From: Acetobacter nitrogenifigens DSM 23921 = NBRC 105050
Lineage (GTDB): Bacteria; Pseudomonadota; Alphaproteobacteria; Acetobacterales; Acetobacteraceae
DNA length: 64,000 bases
NCBI RefSeq assembly: GCF_000429165.1
Contig: NZ_AUBI01000010.1
Span: 99,836-163,835 of the forward strand
Direction of reading: 5' to 3'
A model generated the notes under the pieces. That model worked only from the letters and a program-made list of their open reading frames with translations, did no database searches and was not told where the DNA came from. The translations under genes were made by a program, and so were the position numbers. Positions 19,365 to 28,921 of this stretch are shown piece by piece (position 1 is the first letter of the stretch; each line of letters starts with the position of its first letter).

Positions 19365-20642
19365 CTACCGCCTCAACCGCCGCCCTGGTCCGCCGAGTAT
19401 GTGGCCAATCGGCGTCAGGGCGTCCACATGGTCGCAGACGATCTTCAGCACCGCCAGCATCGGGACAGACAGGAACGCACCCGCGATGCCCCACATCCAG
19501 TCCCAGAACATCAGCGACGCCATCACAAGAACAGGATTCAGCGTAAACCGTTTGGCCAGCAGCAATGGCGTTATGGTCTCGCCTTCCAGCAGGTGGATGC
19601 CGAGATAGACCGCCGGGGCGACAAGCGCATGCAGCGCCGTGGGATACGCGAAAAGCCCGACGAACAGGTAGATCACCATACCCGATAACGGCCCGATAAT
19701 CGGAATATAGTTCAGAGCAAAAGCCACGACGCCCCACAAGAACGGGTTAGGCATCCCGACCAGCCAGCACTGCGCGAAATTGGCCAGCCCCACGAGCGCG
19801 TTCATCATCGTGATGGTCGCGAGATAAAGCGAGATGTTTCGTTCGACGTGCGATGCGATCTGGATCGCGCGCCGCTTGTCGGCGAAAGTCGGCATGATCT
19901 CGACAAAGCGTCGCATCAGGCTGTCTCCCTGCGCCAGCAGGAAGAAGAGCATGACAAAAAAGGTGAACATCTGCCCCATGAAGGCCCGCGTGCCGAGCAA
20001 CAGAGACGAGCCGAACTGGCTCAATCCCGGCGACGCCGGCGTCGCCGCCGACTGGACGTGGCCGCCTCCAAGCAGCGTCTGCATCCGGAGAGCCGCATTC
20101 TCCGCAAGGCGTATGGGCATACGCAGCACCGCAAGCTTTTGCTCGGCGGCGACCAGCCCTTCGGGTGCGCGCGCCAGCCAACCGGCGGCCGGAACGGAGA
20201 CCGCCGCGCAGACTGCGACAATCAGGCAAAATGTCAGCAGGATCATGAAAAACGCGACGATCATACGCGGCAGACGCGTCCAGCGGGTGATGACGCGCAT
20301 TGGCGTACCGAGCATCAGATTTGTGACCATGGCCAGCACCATGGGCAGCACGATCGATGCAGCGAAACGCAGGGTGTAAAGAACGGCAAGAATCGTGAGA
20401 ATCAGCAGACAGACCTGCGTCAGGCCGAGTTGCACCCGGCGCACCGCCGCATGCACGCGTTGCTGCTGGGCGACTTCCGCCGCCCGCTCCACTTTATCGT
20501 CCTCAGGATAGACAGGCGGCGGCGGGACAACTGGTTGCCCCGCCATCTCGACCACGCCGTCTTCGCCAGCGACCACTTCTCCGGCTTCGGCTGTATCGTG
20601 TCGCATTCCGTCCATTCCTGACGATCGATGAGGAGCAGCCAT
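19365..20642 (-). CDS. AI-2E family transporter (PerM/YdiK-like permease)
   Basis: A 425-residue membrane protein of the AI-2E exporter/PerM family. After a cytoplasmic N-terminus of about 75 residues come eight or so hydrophobic segments in the family pattern. These include a long central hydrophilic section between an N-terminal helix pair and the C-terminal helices. The C-terminal part has FLWGVVAFALNYIPIIGPLSG and HLLEGETITPLLLAKRFTLNPV, the family signatures. Family members transport varied solutes, including ions or signal molecules; the substrate is unknown. It lies convergent with the gene at 18164 and upstream on the same strand of nothing recognisable. Confidence 0.85.
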   Translation of the reverse strand: MAAPHRSSGMDGMRHDTAEAGEVVAGEDGVVEMAGQPVVPPPPVYPEDDKVERAAEVAQQQRVHAAVRRVQLGLTQVCLLILTILAVLYTLRFAASIVLPMVLAMVTNLMLGTPMRVITRWTRLPRMIVAFFMILLTFCLIVAVCAAVSVPAAGWLARAPEGLVAAEQKLAVLRMPIRLAENAALRMQTLLGGGHVQSAATPASPGLSQFGSSLLLGTRAFMGQMFTFFVMLFFLLAQGDSLMRRFVEIMPTFADKRRAIQIASHVERNISLYLATITMMNALVGLANFAQCWLVGMPNPFLWGVVAFALNYIPIIGPLSGMVIYLFVGLFAYPTALHALVAPAVYLGIHLLEGETITPLLLAKRFTLNPVLVMASLMFWDWMWGIAGAFLSVPMLAVLKIVCDHVDALTPIGHILGGPGRRLRR

Positions 20643-20790
20643 AAAACCGCGTGGGCTTGATCGTGCCTCCCACCGCGCCGCCAGACCAGAGCAACCGCCT
20701 TCTCACAATGACGCGCAGAAGACGCTGTCAAGTCACGGAGGCGCGAATAGACTCGCCGCATGAATTCGCGGCAGGAGCCTCCGGTCGCGT

Positions 20791-21435
20791 TCAGACCAAT
20801 CCGCGCGACCGTATCAGCGCGAATGCGGCGATCGAGACCATGCAGGTGATGACGTTGTCGCGCAACATCTCCTCGAACTGCACAAGGCTGATTGTGTGGC
20901 GCGTAATGTCCTGCTCGGTCGCCTCCAGTTCGGCAGGCCCCTGTGTCAGACCTGTCGCGAGATACACGTGCCCGCGCTGCGTGGAGTAACCGGCTCCCTG
21001 ATACAGCACGCCGACATGCGTCATTCGGTCGGCGATCAGCCCGGTCTCTTCCCGCAGTTCGCCTGCCGCGACCTCGTCCGGATTCGCGTCGGGCCGGGTT
21101 TCCCACATGCCCATCGGCAATTCCCACATCCGCCGCCCTACCGGGTAACGAAACTGGTTGATCAACGTCACCGTGGGTTCGCCATCAACTTGACCCAGAG
21201 GCAGGATGACCACGAACTCCCCACGCTCGACTACGCCGTAAAGACCATCCTGACCGTTCGGACGCCGGATGATGTCCTCCCGCATCTTTGTCCACGGATT
21301 TTCATAGGCGATGCGAGAGGATAGCGTGAGGTAGCCCCCGTCGTCGGACATATCCGCCTGACGCAGCGTCGCCGGATCGAGTTGCTCCACGGAACGCATG
21401 GCTTCTGTACTGCGCCCGTCTTCTCTCGCCGTCAT
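20791..21435 (-). CDS. Nudix hydrolase (ADP-ribose pyrophosphatase-like)
   Basis: A 214-residue Nudix protein that probably hydrolyses ADP-ribose or another nucleoside diphosphate derivative. The Nudix box is visible around residues 109-134 as GMWETRPDANPDEVAAGELREETGLI read in pieces, with the metal-binding ELREETG. The upstream LINQFRYPVGRRMWELPMG and RPNGQDGLYGVVERGEFV fit the ADP-ribose pyrophosphatase branch. Canonical Arg before Glu in the box is Gly here, a common variant. It starts at an ATG at 21433-21435, divergent from the MFS gene at 21556. Confidence 0.8.
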   Translation of the reverse strand: MTAREDGRSTEAMRSVEQLDPATLRQADMSDDGGYLTLSSRIAYENPWTKMREDIIRRPNGQDGLYGVVERGEFVVILPLGQVDGEPTVTLINQFRYPVGRRMWELPMGMWETRPDANPDEVAAGELREETGLIADRMTHVGVLYQGAGYSTQRGHVYLATGLTQGPAELEATEQDITRHTISLVQFEEMLRDNVITCMVSIAAFALIRSRGLV

Positions 21436-21555
21436 CTATTCGCTCCTGTTCGCATATCGGGGCACTTCATGGCGACTACACGCAGCCCGAAGGGTGGCGC
21501 CTTTCGCCAGAGGCCCTAAGCTGAACGAAAGAACGCTGGATCGGGAGTCTCTTTA

Positions 21556-22764
21556 ATGTTGAACCTTTCCGCGCGCGTCGCGGAGTTCACCACCTCCGCC
21601 ACGGCGCGCATACTTCCGGTCGTACTGTTCACGCTCGCCTGTTATACCGTCATCGGGCTGGAAATGGCGGTGGTGCCGCTTTTCGTACATCGCACCCTTG
21701 GCTACGGCACCGTCCTGGCCGGCTTCGCGATCTCCGCGCAATACCTCGCGACGTTGGCCACACGCACATGGGCGGGCAACAGAATCGACACGACCGGCGC
21801 ACGCGGCGTCGTCGTCACCGGCCTGATCGTCGGGGGATTCTCCTGCCTGCTGCTTGCCGGAGCCGGGCTCATTCCATCTTCCCCGGGGCTGGCCCTGACG
21901 CTGACGCTCGCCGCGCGCCTGCTGCTCGGCTTCAGCGAAAGCTGGGTGGCCGTGGGCGTGATCATCTGGAACATCCATCGCGCCGGACCCGAGCGCACTG
22001 CGCTGGTGATCTCCTGGAACGGCGTCTGTTCCTACGGCGGCATAGCATTGGGCGCCCCGATCGCCACGATGATCTTCTCCCACCACGGCGGGTTCGGCGG
22101 ACTGACCGGGGTGGGACTGCTCGCCGCAATCCTGATGTTCGCCTGCGTCCCTCTGGCCCGGCGTCACGCGACGACGAAGCCCGCGCCGCACGCCGAAGCG
22201 CCGTCCTTCCTGCACGTCATCCGCAACGTTCTGCCCTACGGCATGGCTTTGGCCGCAGGATCCATCGGCTTCGGCGCCATTGCGTCCTGCCTCACGCTGT
22301 ATTTTGACGCACGGTCGTGGAGCGGCGCGGCCAGCGCGCTGGCGTTGTTCGGCGCCCTGTTCGTGCTGACCCGCTTCTTCTTCGCGAGCATGATCGGCCG
22401 CATCGGCGGAGCCAACGTCGCCCTGATTTCGATGGGGGTTGAGACGCTGGGGCTGCTGACCCTCGCTGTCGGACACACCCCGGCTTTGGCCAATCTGGGT
22501 GCGGCGCTTACGGGCGCGGGTTTTTCTCTCCTGTTTCCAGCTCTGGGCGTCGAAGCGGTCGGGCGGCTTGGAGCGGCGAATCGCGGGGCCGCTCTCGGCG
22601 GGTATTCAATCTTTCTTGACCTCGCCATCGGCGTGTCAGGGCCGGGACTGGGTATGATCATTCCTATATGGGGCTACGAAGCGCTGTTTTTTGTCGCAGC
22701 CGCGTTTTCGCTGGCTGGCGTGGCCCTGAGCGCCGCCCTGAGACCTTCCCGCCGCGCCGCATAA
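21556..22764 (+). CDS. MFS transporter
   Basis: A 402-residue polytopic membrane protein with twelve hydrophobic segments, the standard 12-helix MFS layout. The segment TRTWAGNRIDTTGARGVVVTG between helices 2 and 3 is a motif-A-like loop. LAARLLLGFSESWVAVGVIIW resembles motif C regions of sugar-efflux-type members (YhhS/YfcJ-like). Substrate unknown. It starts at an ATG at 21556 after a short divergent spacer with the Nudix gene and is followed 170 nt later by the LOG-family gene. Confidence 0.8.
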   Translation: MLNLSARVAEFTTSATARILPVVLFTLACYTVIGLEMAVVPLFVHRTLGYGTVLAGFAISAQYLATLATRTWAGNRIDTTGARGVVVTGLIVGGFSCLLLAGAGLIPSSPGLALTLTLAARLLLGFSESWVAVGVIIWNIHRAGPERTALVISWNGVCSYGGIALGAPIATMIFSHHGGFGGLTGVGLLAAILMFACVPLARRHATTKPAPHAEAPSFLHVIRNVLPYGMALAAGSIGFGAIASCLTLYFDARSWSGAASALALFGALFVLTRFFFASMIGRIGGANVALISMGVETLGLLTLAVGHTPALANLGAALTGAGFSLLFPALGVEAVGRLGAANRGAALGGYSIFLDLAIGVSGPGLGMIIPIWGYEALFFVAAAFSLAGVALSAALRPSRRAA

Positions 22765-22934
22765 TCTGCGCCAAGGTCAATTCCGCCTGACGGCTGGCTG
22801 TCGCGCTTGGCTGGCCGCGCCATCTCTGTATCTTGGGCGACGCGCCATCGTGTCTAGCGCATCGCCCGCTGACACGTCGCCGACCCGCCGTCGCAATCAT
22901 GCGCGCACGCCTTATCGCAGGAGTTTTCCCCACC

Positions 22935-23528
22935 ATGTCTGCGTTCATCTCCTCCGTCGCCGTGTTCTGCGGCTCCCGCTTCGGCAACTTGCCCGCCTAT
23001 CGCGCCGCCGCCGAAGATATGGGGCGCGGCATTGCTCGCGAGGGATGGCGTCTGATCTATGGCGGCGGTTACGTCGGGCTGATGGGCGCTGTGGCGGACG
23101 CGGCCATCGCGGCTGGCGGTTCGGTGACAGGGGTCATTCCCGACTTCCTCGAATCGCGCGAGGTCATGCACGAAGGCGTGACTGAACTGGTGGTGACCGA
23201 TTCGATGCACAGCCGCAAGCAGCTCATGTTCGCGCAGGCCGATGCGTTTGCGATTCTACCCGGCGGGTTCGGTACTTTTGACGAGATGATGGAGATCATC
23301 ACGTGGAAGCAGCTTCAACTGCACCGCAAGCCCATCCTGATCGTCGATGTCGAGAACTGGGCGGCCAAAGTCATCGCCATGCTGGACGCGGCGGTTGAGC
23401 AGGGCTTCGCAACTCCCGGGGCGCGCGGGTTGGTCGAAACCGTGCCTGACGTGGAAGCGGCGCTGGCGCTTCTGCGGGCCGCGACCATCACCCCGGGTTC
23501 GTCTGACGTCGAGACCGAGCGCCTGTAA
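22935..23528 (+). CDS. LOG family protein (TIGR00730-type Rossmann fold)
   Basis: A 197-residue LOG-family protein. Such proteins release cytokinin free bases or AMP-like ribose 5-phosphates by hydrolysing nucleoside monophosphates; many are described as 'lysine decarboxylase-like' in older annotation. The family motif PGGFGTFDEMMEI lies at residues 109-121, with SRKQLM at 93-98 and YGGGYVGLMG near residue 42. I chose the ATG at 22935, where the conserved SVAVFCGSR begins shortly after. The bacterial role is unclear. tRNA-Pro follows. Confidence 0.9.
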   Translation: MSAFISSVAVFCGSRFGNLPAYRAAAEDMGRGIAREGWRLIYGGGYVGLMGAVADAAIAAGGSVTGVIPDFLESREVMHEGVTELVVTDSMHSRKQLMFAQADAFAILPGGFGTFDEMMEIITWKQLQLHRKPILIVDVENWAAKVIAMLDAAVEQGFATPGARGLVETVPDVEAALALLRAATITPGSSDVETERL

Positions 23529-23627
23529 CGACGCCCCCTGCAGCCCGGGTTGCGGCGAGGGAGCCAAGGAATTTTTTGCCCCCTCTTGCGACGCGCGTGG
23601 ATGAGGGGTATTAGCCCCGCACCGCAT

Positions 23628-23704
23628 CGGAGTGTAGCTCAGCCTGGTAGAGCACTGTGTTCGGGACGCAGGGGCCGGAGGTTCGAATCCTCTCACTCCG
23701 ACCA
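23628..23704 (+). tRNA. tRNA-Pro (anticodon CGG)
   Basis: Begins CGGAGTGTAGCTCAGCCTGG and ends CACTCCGACCA, with a 7-bp acceptor stem CGGAGTG/CACTCCG and an encoded CCA. The anticodon arm CTGTGTTCGGGACGCAG has loop TTCGGGA presenting CGG. The T arm carries GAGGTTCGAATCCTC. Confidence 0.95.
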
Positions 23705-24004
23705 GGTAAACGCCGGAAAAACCGGCCATTCATGACATTCCCGACGCCTTGTTCCCAAGGCGCTGTCATACCAGCCTTCCAAAAACCAAATGCCTGAAAG
23801 CGACGCAGCCACCATGAGGCCGCGTTTCTGTCATAAACCAGTGACGTTTCGCGGTTAATCTTCATATCGCCGCGTCGGCTCTCCATATGGAACACGACGC
23901 GGTCGGGATCGTTTCGATCAGACCGCCCCGCGTCGCGCGCTTGCTCGTCGACGCAAGCGGCCTCCAGCGATCCGCTGCGATACGATGATTTCGGGAGAAA
24001 CAAG
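23705..24004. other. Intergenic region between tRNA-Pro and the glycine-rich gene
   Basis: No gene is visible here. A small GCCGG/CCGGC hairpin (23712-23725) and CGCCTTG (23745-23751) pairing with CAAGGCG (23756-23762) follow the tRNA and could end its transcript. The remainder presumably contains the promoter of the next gene. Confidence 0.4.
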
Positions 24005-24760
24005 ATGAGTCCGCGGCGTCTCTTACCTCTGTCGACCGTGTTGGCCTCGATGCTGATCTTCACGGCCCCTGCTCTGGCCCAACGCGGTGGCGGTGGAGGC
24101 GGCGGCTTCCACGGCGGAGGCGGAGGTGGAGGCGGTGGTTTCCATGGCGGCGGCGGCGGTGGTTGGGGAGGCGGCGGTGGCGGCTTCCGTGGCGGCGGCG
24201 GCGGTTGGGGCGGTGGCGGCGGTTTCCGTGGAGGCGGCTGGGGCGGAGGCGGCTTCCGAGGCGCTGGCTGGGGCGGCGGCGGATGGGGCTGGCGCGGCGG
24301 CGGATGGGGTAACGGCTGGGGCTGGGGCGGCGGATGGGGTGGCTATCCCGGATATTACGGCTGGGGTGGTTATCCAGGTTACTATGGTTGGGGCGGTTAC
24401 CCCTACATGGGTGGATGGGGCGGCTGGGGCTGGGGCTGGGGCTGGGGCGCTCCTTTCGCCTTCGGCTCCCTGCTCGGTCTTGCGGCCGGAGCCGCCGCAA
24501 CGTCCACGTACGCCGACGGCGGTTATGGATATTCTCAGGGATACGGCTACCCGGCCGCCGGGTACGCCCAGCAGTCCTACCCGGTTCCGGCGACCGCAGC
24601 CCCGGCGTATTCCCAACCGGGATACGGAGCCGCGTCCTATGGCGGCGCGACTGCCTACCCGGCTCAGGCCTATGGGGCCAGTGCGCAGCCGAGCAATGTC
24701 GTGACGTGTTCGGCGGGCCTGTATTTCAACCGTCTGACGCAAAGCTGCGACCGGCGGTAA
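24005..24760 (+). CDS. Glycine-rich exported protein
   Basis: A 251-residue exported protein. Residues 1-25 are a signal peptide (LLPLSTVLASMLIFTAPALA). Residues 26-110 are a Gly-rich tract with repeating FHGGGG, FRGGGG and GGGWGG units. A GYPGYYGWGG repeat follows, then a hydrophobic FAFGSLLGLAAGAAATS segment. The last 80 residues are Tyr/Ala/Pro/Gln-rich (GYSQGYGYPAAGYA) and end with a Cys-containing VTCSAGLYFNRLTQSCDR. The Gly-rich middle suggests a structural or adhesive surface protein. GGAG ribosome-binding site before the ATG. The repetitive tract could vary in length between strains. Confidence 0.7.
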   Translation: MSPRRLLPLSTVLASMLIFTAPALAQRGGGGGGGFHGGGGGGGGGFHGGGGGGWGGGGGGFRGGGGGWGGGGGFRGGGWGGGGFRGAGWGGGGWGWRGGGWGNGWGWGGGWGGYPGYYGWGGYPGYYGWGGYPYMGGWGGWGWGWGWGAPFAFGSLLGLAAGAAATSTYADGGYGYSQGYGYPAAGYAQQSYPVPATAAPAYSQPGYGAASYGGATAYPAQAYGASAQPSNVVTCSAGLYFNRLTQSCDRR

Positions 24761-24772
24761 GCCTTATTAGGC

Positions 24773-24789
24773 CGGGGCGCCTCGCCCCG
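24773..24789. terminator. Hairpin between convergent genes
   Basis: CGGGGCG (24773-24779) pairs with CGCCCCG (24783-24789) around a 3-nt loop, between the stops of the plus-strand glycine-rich gene and the minus-strand transglycosylase. It probably serves both directions; no T tract. Confidence 0.4.
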
Positions 24790-25488
24790 TCAGAGCCGCT
24801 GATGTCCGGCGGGCGTCGCGCACCCCGCGCCACGCTTTGCCGGAACGAAGATCGTCACGCCGGATCCACGCAGGCAGGAAATCCATCTACGGCGTTGTGA
24901 GCGACCTGCCTGCGGGACGACAGCGAACTCCGTCCCGCGGCGCTCCCCGGCGGTTCGATGCGGATCGCCCTGCCCTTCGTACACCCGAAAAACATCCAGC
25001 GCGTAGCGCGCGCCCTCGCTGGACGCAGCGTGATAACGCGCGACCGCCTCTCGCCAATCTCCGGTCAATAAATGCAGGCGCCGCAGAAACAGCCCGGCGG
25101 CGATTCCGTTGATGACGGGATCAAACCCGGCCCGCACGCTGACAAAAGCGTCCGGGTGCCAGGCGAGATCAATCTGGAAGCACCCGATATCAATCTTCGG
25201 TCTGGCGCCAGGTGCGGAAGGGTTGCTCATCACCCGCGCGGCTTCGCTCGCCATAGCCTCGCTCGGGAAGCGCAACGCACGACCGTTCACGTTTACTGCA
25301 AATGGATTTCCGCCGCTTTCAACCTTGGCAATCGCCGCGAGCAGGCCCTGCGGGATGTCGAGACTTCGCTCGACGATGTCCGCCGCTTCCCCGCACCCGA
25401 GCGGCGACGCGTGCGCTCCGGACGACAGTCCGAGAAGCAGCACCAATGTCGCCGCGAGTCTTGGCTTTTCCAGGAACGCAACCGGCAT
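24790..25488 (-). CDS. Exported lytic transglycosylase (SLT type)
   Basis: A 232-residue exported protein with a signal peptide (PVAFLEKPRLAATLVLLLG, cut after GAHA). The SLT domain follows: the catalytic Glu lies in AIAKVESGGNPFAV, and the later KIDIGCFQIDLAWH and ARYHAASSEGARYALDVFRV are typical of small lytic transglycosylases. These cut the glycan strand of peptidoglycan, often to open the wall for an envelope machine. The Arg-rich C-terminal 50 residues are unusual for the domain. I start at an ATG (25486-25488); another ATG at 25510-25512 is possible. Downstream of pdxJ on the same strand with 115 nt between. Confidence 0.75.
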   Translation of the reverse strand: MPVAFLEKPRLAATLVLLLGLSSGAHASPLGCGEAADIVERSLDIPQGLLAAIAKVESGGNPFAVNVNGRALRFPSEAMASEAARVMSNPSAPGARPKIDIGCFQIDLAWHPDAFVSVRAGFDPVINGIAAGLFLRRLHLLTGDWREAVARYHAASSEGARYALDVFRVYEGQGDPHRTAGERRGTEFAVVPQAGRSQRRRWISCLRGSGVTIFVPAKRGAGCATPAGHQRL

Positions 25489-25603
25489 CCGCGCACAGTA
25501 ACCGCAGAACATTAGCGCTCGGTAAAACTGCCGTCGCGTGTTCAGCCGCGATACTTGGCGACGCTCTCGGAGCAATCCCGGGTGTGCCGAGAAATCCCCG
25601 AAT

Positions 25604-26347
25604 TCAACCCGAAATGGACGCCCTTGCGGCGAGCATCAGGGCCCTCATTTCCCGCACTACCGACTCCAGCCCATCGAACACCGCCTGCCCAATCAGGAAA
25701 TGACCGATGTTCAATTCGGCGATTTCGGGAATAGCGGCGACAGGGGCGACATTGCCGAAGCTCAATCCATGCCCGGCATGGACTTCCAGCCCCAGCGACG
25801 CGGCCTGCCTTGCTGCCTCCCGCAGGCGGGTGATTTCTCCATCGACCCCTTCTGCGTAAGCGCCGGTGTGAAGCTCCACGACCGCCGCGCCGACCGCCGC
25901 GGCCGCCGCCACCTGCCTGGGGTCGGGGTCGATGAACAACGACACCCTGCATCCACGCGCGCGCAGCGTTGCGACGGACGGCGCCAAGGAGGCCGCCTGC
26001 CCCGATACGTCCAGACCGCCCTCGGTCGTGACCTCCTCCCGGCGTTCCGGAACAATGCAACAGGCGTGCGGCCTCAGATCACACGCGATGGCGACCATCT
26101 CCTCGGTCGCCGCCATCTCCATGTTCAGCGGCGCCCGGATCTCGGCGCGCAACCTCGCCAGATCAGCGTCGCGAATGTGGCGCCGGTCCTCACGCAGATG
26201 CGCTGTAATGCCGTCCGCTCCCGCCGCCACGGCAAGAGCCGCCGCAGCCACCGGGTCGGGACCAGAGCCCCCGCGCGCGTTCCGCAACGTGGCGACGTGG
26301 TCGATGTTGACGCCGAGACGAAGAATTTTGCTGCCCGGTCCGGTCAT
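25604..26347 (-). CDS. pdxJ: Pyridoxine 5'-phosphate synthase
   Basis: Condenses 1-deoxyxylulose 5-phosphate with the PdxA product to form pyridoxine 5'-phosphate, the last ring-forming step of deoxyxylulose-dependent vitamin B6 synthesis. The protein has 247 residues. The N-terminus [17 protein letters not shown] and the later [14 protein letters not shown] are PdxJ motifs, and [11 protein letters not shown] lies near the end. It starts ATG at 26345-26347, overlapping the pdxA stop by 4 nt (ATGA), so the two B6 genes are translationally coupled. Confidence 0.96.
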   Translation of the reverse strand: MTGPGSKILRLGVNIDHVATLRNARGGSGPDPVAAAALAVAAGADGITAHLREDRRHIRDADLARLRAEIRAPLNMEMAATEEMVAIACDLRPHACCIVPERREEVTTEGGLDVSGQAASLAPSVATLRARGCRVSLFIDPDPRQVAAAAAVGAAVVELHTGAYAEGVDGEITRLREAARQAASLGLEVHAGHGLSFGNVAPVAAIPEIAELNIGHFLIGQAVFDGLESVVREMRALMLAARASISG

Positions 26348-27339
26348 TCCGGCCTCTCCTGTATGGACGAAGCCCGGTTGTGCGCCAGAGTTCCGGCAAG
26401 ACGCAACGCCGCGATCAGGCTGTCCGCCTGCGCGACGCCCTTTCCCGCGATATCGAACGCCGTCCCATGGTCTGGCGAGGTCCGCACGATCGGCAAGCCC
26501 AGCGTGACGTTGACCCCGTTCTCCATATCAAGCGTTTTCAGGGGGATAAGCGCCTGATCGTGATACATGCACAGCGCAGCGTCGTAGCGCGCGCGGGCTG
26601 CGGGCGTGAACATGGTGTCAGGCGGCACGGGGCCAAACACATCGACGCCTTCGGCTTTCAGGCGCGCGATCGCAGGGGCGATCATCTCGATTTCCTCTCG
26701 CCCCATCAGGCCGCTTTCGCCCGCGTGCGGGTTGAGGCCCGCAATGGCGAGGCGCGGGTTCGGCAGGCCGAAATCACGCCGCAACGCCGCAGTCGTGACG
26801 CGCGCCGCCGCCTCGATCGCCTCTCCGGTCAATGTATCCAACGCTTCCCGTAACGAGACATGCACCGTGACCGGCACGACCCGCAGCATGGGACTCGCCA
26901 GCATCATCACTTCCCGTCCCGGAACGCCGCAGAGCTCGCCCAAAAACTCCGTGTGGCCGGGATGCGGAAATCCCGCCTTGCGCAATACCGCCTTGCTGAT
27001 CGGGTTGGTGACCACTCCGCCGACAGCGCCCGCCCGCGCCAGACCTACCGCACGGGCGATGCTGTCGATGACCGCCGGAGCGTTCGCCTCATCCGGAGAG
27101 CCCGGAAGAACGGGCGCGGAGAGCTGCGACTGCAACACAGGAATTGCGCGGGAGAAACAGGCGGCGGCGCCGGAAACGTCCTCGACGATCTCAACTGGCG
27201 CGTCATCGGGCAGGCAGGACGCATCGCCCAAAAATACGAACGCAGGCCCGGTTTCCCGCAACGCCCGCCATGCGCCGACGGTGATCTCCGGCCCAATACC
27301 GGCCGGATCTCCCATTGTCAGGGCGAGCGGCGACGTCAC
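26344..27339 (-). CDS. pdxA: 4-hydroxythreonine-4-phosphate dehydrogenase
   Basis: Oxidises 4-phosphohydroxy-L-threonine to the aminoacetone phosphate used by PdxJ. Protein of 331 residues. Visible motifs: [33 protein letters not shown], the metal-binding His residues, and [13 protein letters not shown]. The start is a GTG at 27337-27339 overlapping the upstream peptidase stop (GTGA). pdxA next to pdxJ puts the two enzymes of one pathway step in one operon. Confidence 0.96.
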   Translation of the reverse strand: MTSPLALTMGDPAGIGPEITVGAWRALRETGPAFVFLGDASCLPDDAPVEIVEDVSGAAACFSRAIPVLQSQLSAPVLPGSPDEANAPAVIDSIARAVGLARAGAVGGVVTNPISKAVLRKAGFPHPGHTEFLGELCGVPGREVMMLASPMLRVVPVTVHVSLREALDTLTGEAIEAAARVTTAALRRDFGLPNPRLAIAGLNPHAGESGLMGREEIEMIAPAIARLKAEGVDVFGPVPPDTMFTPAARARYDAALCMYHDQALIPLKTLDMENGVNVTLGLPIVRTSPDHGTAFDIAGKGVAQADSLIAALRLAGTLAHNRASSIQERPE

Positions 27340-28736
27340 GCCGACAACGCTTGCAGCACGCGGACCCAGGACCGAATTCCTTTATGAAAGGACGTCAGGC
27401 TGTATTTTTCGTTTGGCGAGTGAACCCGGTCGTCGTCCAGAGCGAACCCGATCAGCAGCGAGTCGATGCCAAGCGCCTGCTTCAGTTCCGAGACGACGGG
27501 AATTGATCCACCGCAACCGATCACTGCGGCCTGTGTCCCCCACTCATCGGTCAGAGCCTGCAAAGCGGGTTTGAGAGCGGGCAAATCTTCGGGGACGACG
27601 CTTGCGCGGGATCCGCCGTGCGCGATGAACTCCGCCGAACAATCCACTGGAAGCCTCGCCCGCACATGCGCGCGGAAGGCTGCGCGAACGGCGTCAGGGT
27701 CCTGATCCCCGACCAGACGGAACGATATCTTCGCGGAGGCGCGCGCGGGCAGAACGGTTTTGAACCCGTCTTCCTCGTACCCGCCGGAAATGCCGTTGAT
27801 CTCGCAACTCGGACGGCACCAGGTCTGCTCGAGCGCGGTGTACCCCACCTCCCCTGCCGCCTGGCTCAACCCGACGGCGCCGAGGCTTTCCGCGTCTGTC
27901 GGACCAAGGGCGCGCCACTGCTCCCGCACGGACTCCCGCATGTCAGGCACGCCGTCATAGAAGCAGCTTAGCGTGACACGACCCGTCGCTGGATCGCGCA
28001 GGTCGGAGATGATGTCGCACAGAACCTGAATCGGGTTGCGCGCTGCATTGCCGAACATGCCGGAATGAAGATCGCGGTCGGCCGCCGTGATGACGACTTC
28101 CTCGCCCACCATGCCGCGCAGCATCGTCGTGATGGCGGGTGTCCGCGCGTCAAGCATTCCCGTGTCGCAAATCAGCGCGAGATCGGCCTGCAACTCGTCA
28201 CGATTGGCCAGAAGGAAGGGCAGAAGATTGGCCCCGCCGGACTCCTCCTCCCCCTCGATCACGATCGTCACGCTTACCGGCAAACCGCCATCCGTCTCGC
28301 GCAGCGCGCGGCAGGCCTCGACAAAGGTCATGACCTGCCCTTTGTCGTCGGACGCGCCTCGGGCGACGATTTCTTTCACCCCCGCGGCATTCTCCGAGAG
28401 GCGCGGCTCGAACGGCGGCGTCGCCCAGAGACTGAGGGGATCGACAGGCTGCACGTCGTAATGACCGTAAAACAGCACATGCGGCGCGCCTTCCGGGCCC
28501 TTCGCATGACCGACGACTATCGGGTGGCCGGGCGTGTCGCGCACGGAGGCGTCGAAGCCGATCGTCGTCAGTTCCTCACGCAGCCACTCAGCCGCTGCGC
28601 GACAGTCTGCGGCGTGCGCCGCCTTGGTCGAGACGCTGGGGATGCGCAGGAGAGCGAAGAGGCGCTCGAGGGCGGCTTCGAGGTTCATGTTTACTCGCAT
28701 GAGGGGCGGCTGAACAACATTCATCTGCGCGTCCAT
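27336..28736 (-). CDS. M20 family metallopeptidase (dipeptidase-like)
   Basis: A 466-residue M20-family peptidase or amidohydrolase that removes an N-terminal residue from small peptides. The catalytic zinc-binding sequence [13 protein letters not shown] lies near residue 90 and is followed by [10 protein letters not shown]. The IEGEEESGG segment carries catalytic Glu. The later dimerisation domain and [15 protein letters not shown] follow the family pattern. It starts at an ATG at 28734-28736 without a clear ribosome-binding site; internal Met residues at 28700 or 28688 are alternatives. It leads the peptidase-pdxA-pdxJ operon, though it has no obvious role in B6 synthesis. Confidence 0.85.
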   Translation of the reverse strand: MDAQMNVVQPPLMRVNMNLEAALERLFALLRIPSVSTKAAHAADCRAAAEWLREELTTIGFDASVRDTPGHPIVVGHAKGPEGAPHVLFYGHYDVQPVDPLSLWATPPFEPRLSENAAGVKEIVARGASDDKGQVMTFVEACRALRETDGGLPVSVTIVIEGEEESGGANLLPFLLANRDELQADLALICDTGMLDARTPAITTMLRGMVGEEVVITAADRDLHSGMFGNAARNPIQVLCDIISDLRDPATGRVTLSCFYDGVPDMRESVREQWRALGPTDAESLGAVGLSQAAGEVGYTALEQTWCRPSCEINGISGGYEEDGFKTVLPARASAKISFRLVGDQDPDAVRAAFRAHVRARLPVDCSAEFIAHGGSRASVVPEDLPALKPALQALTDEWGTQAAVIGCGGSIPVVSELKQALGIDSLLIGFALDDDRVHSPNEKYSLTSFHKGIRSWVRVLQALSA

Positions 28737-28921
28737 ATTTTTACATTAAGCCAATATCGATCTATATCATGCCTATATTTACGACAACTAATCTAAAAAA
28801 ATAGACAAGATTCATCATATAATAAAGTTCCAGCATCGCGGTACGCACGATCTTGCCTCGCAACATCAGCGCAGGTATTATAAAAAAGAATTCGTAATTT
28901 AATTCTACGGGGCCATCTCAC

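Noticed and set aside
21553..22476. 307-codon minus-strand frame across the MFS gene
   Set aside because: Antisense artefact; no hydrophobic pattern or domain.
24023..24742. 239-codon minus-strand frame opposite the glycine-rich gene
   Set aside because: The repeat DNA opens all frames; the plus frame has the signal peptide and ribosome-binding site.
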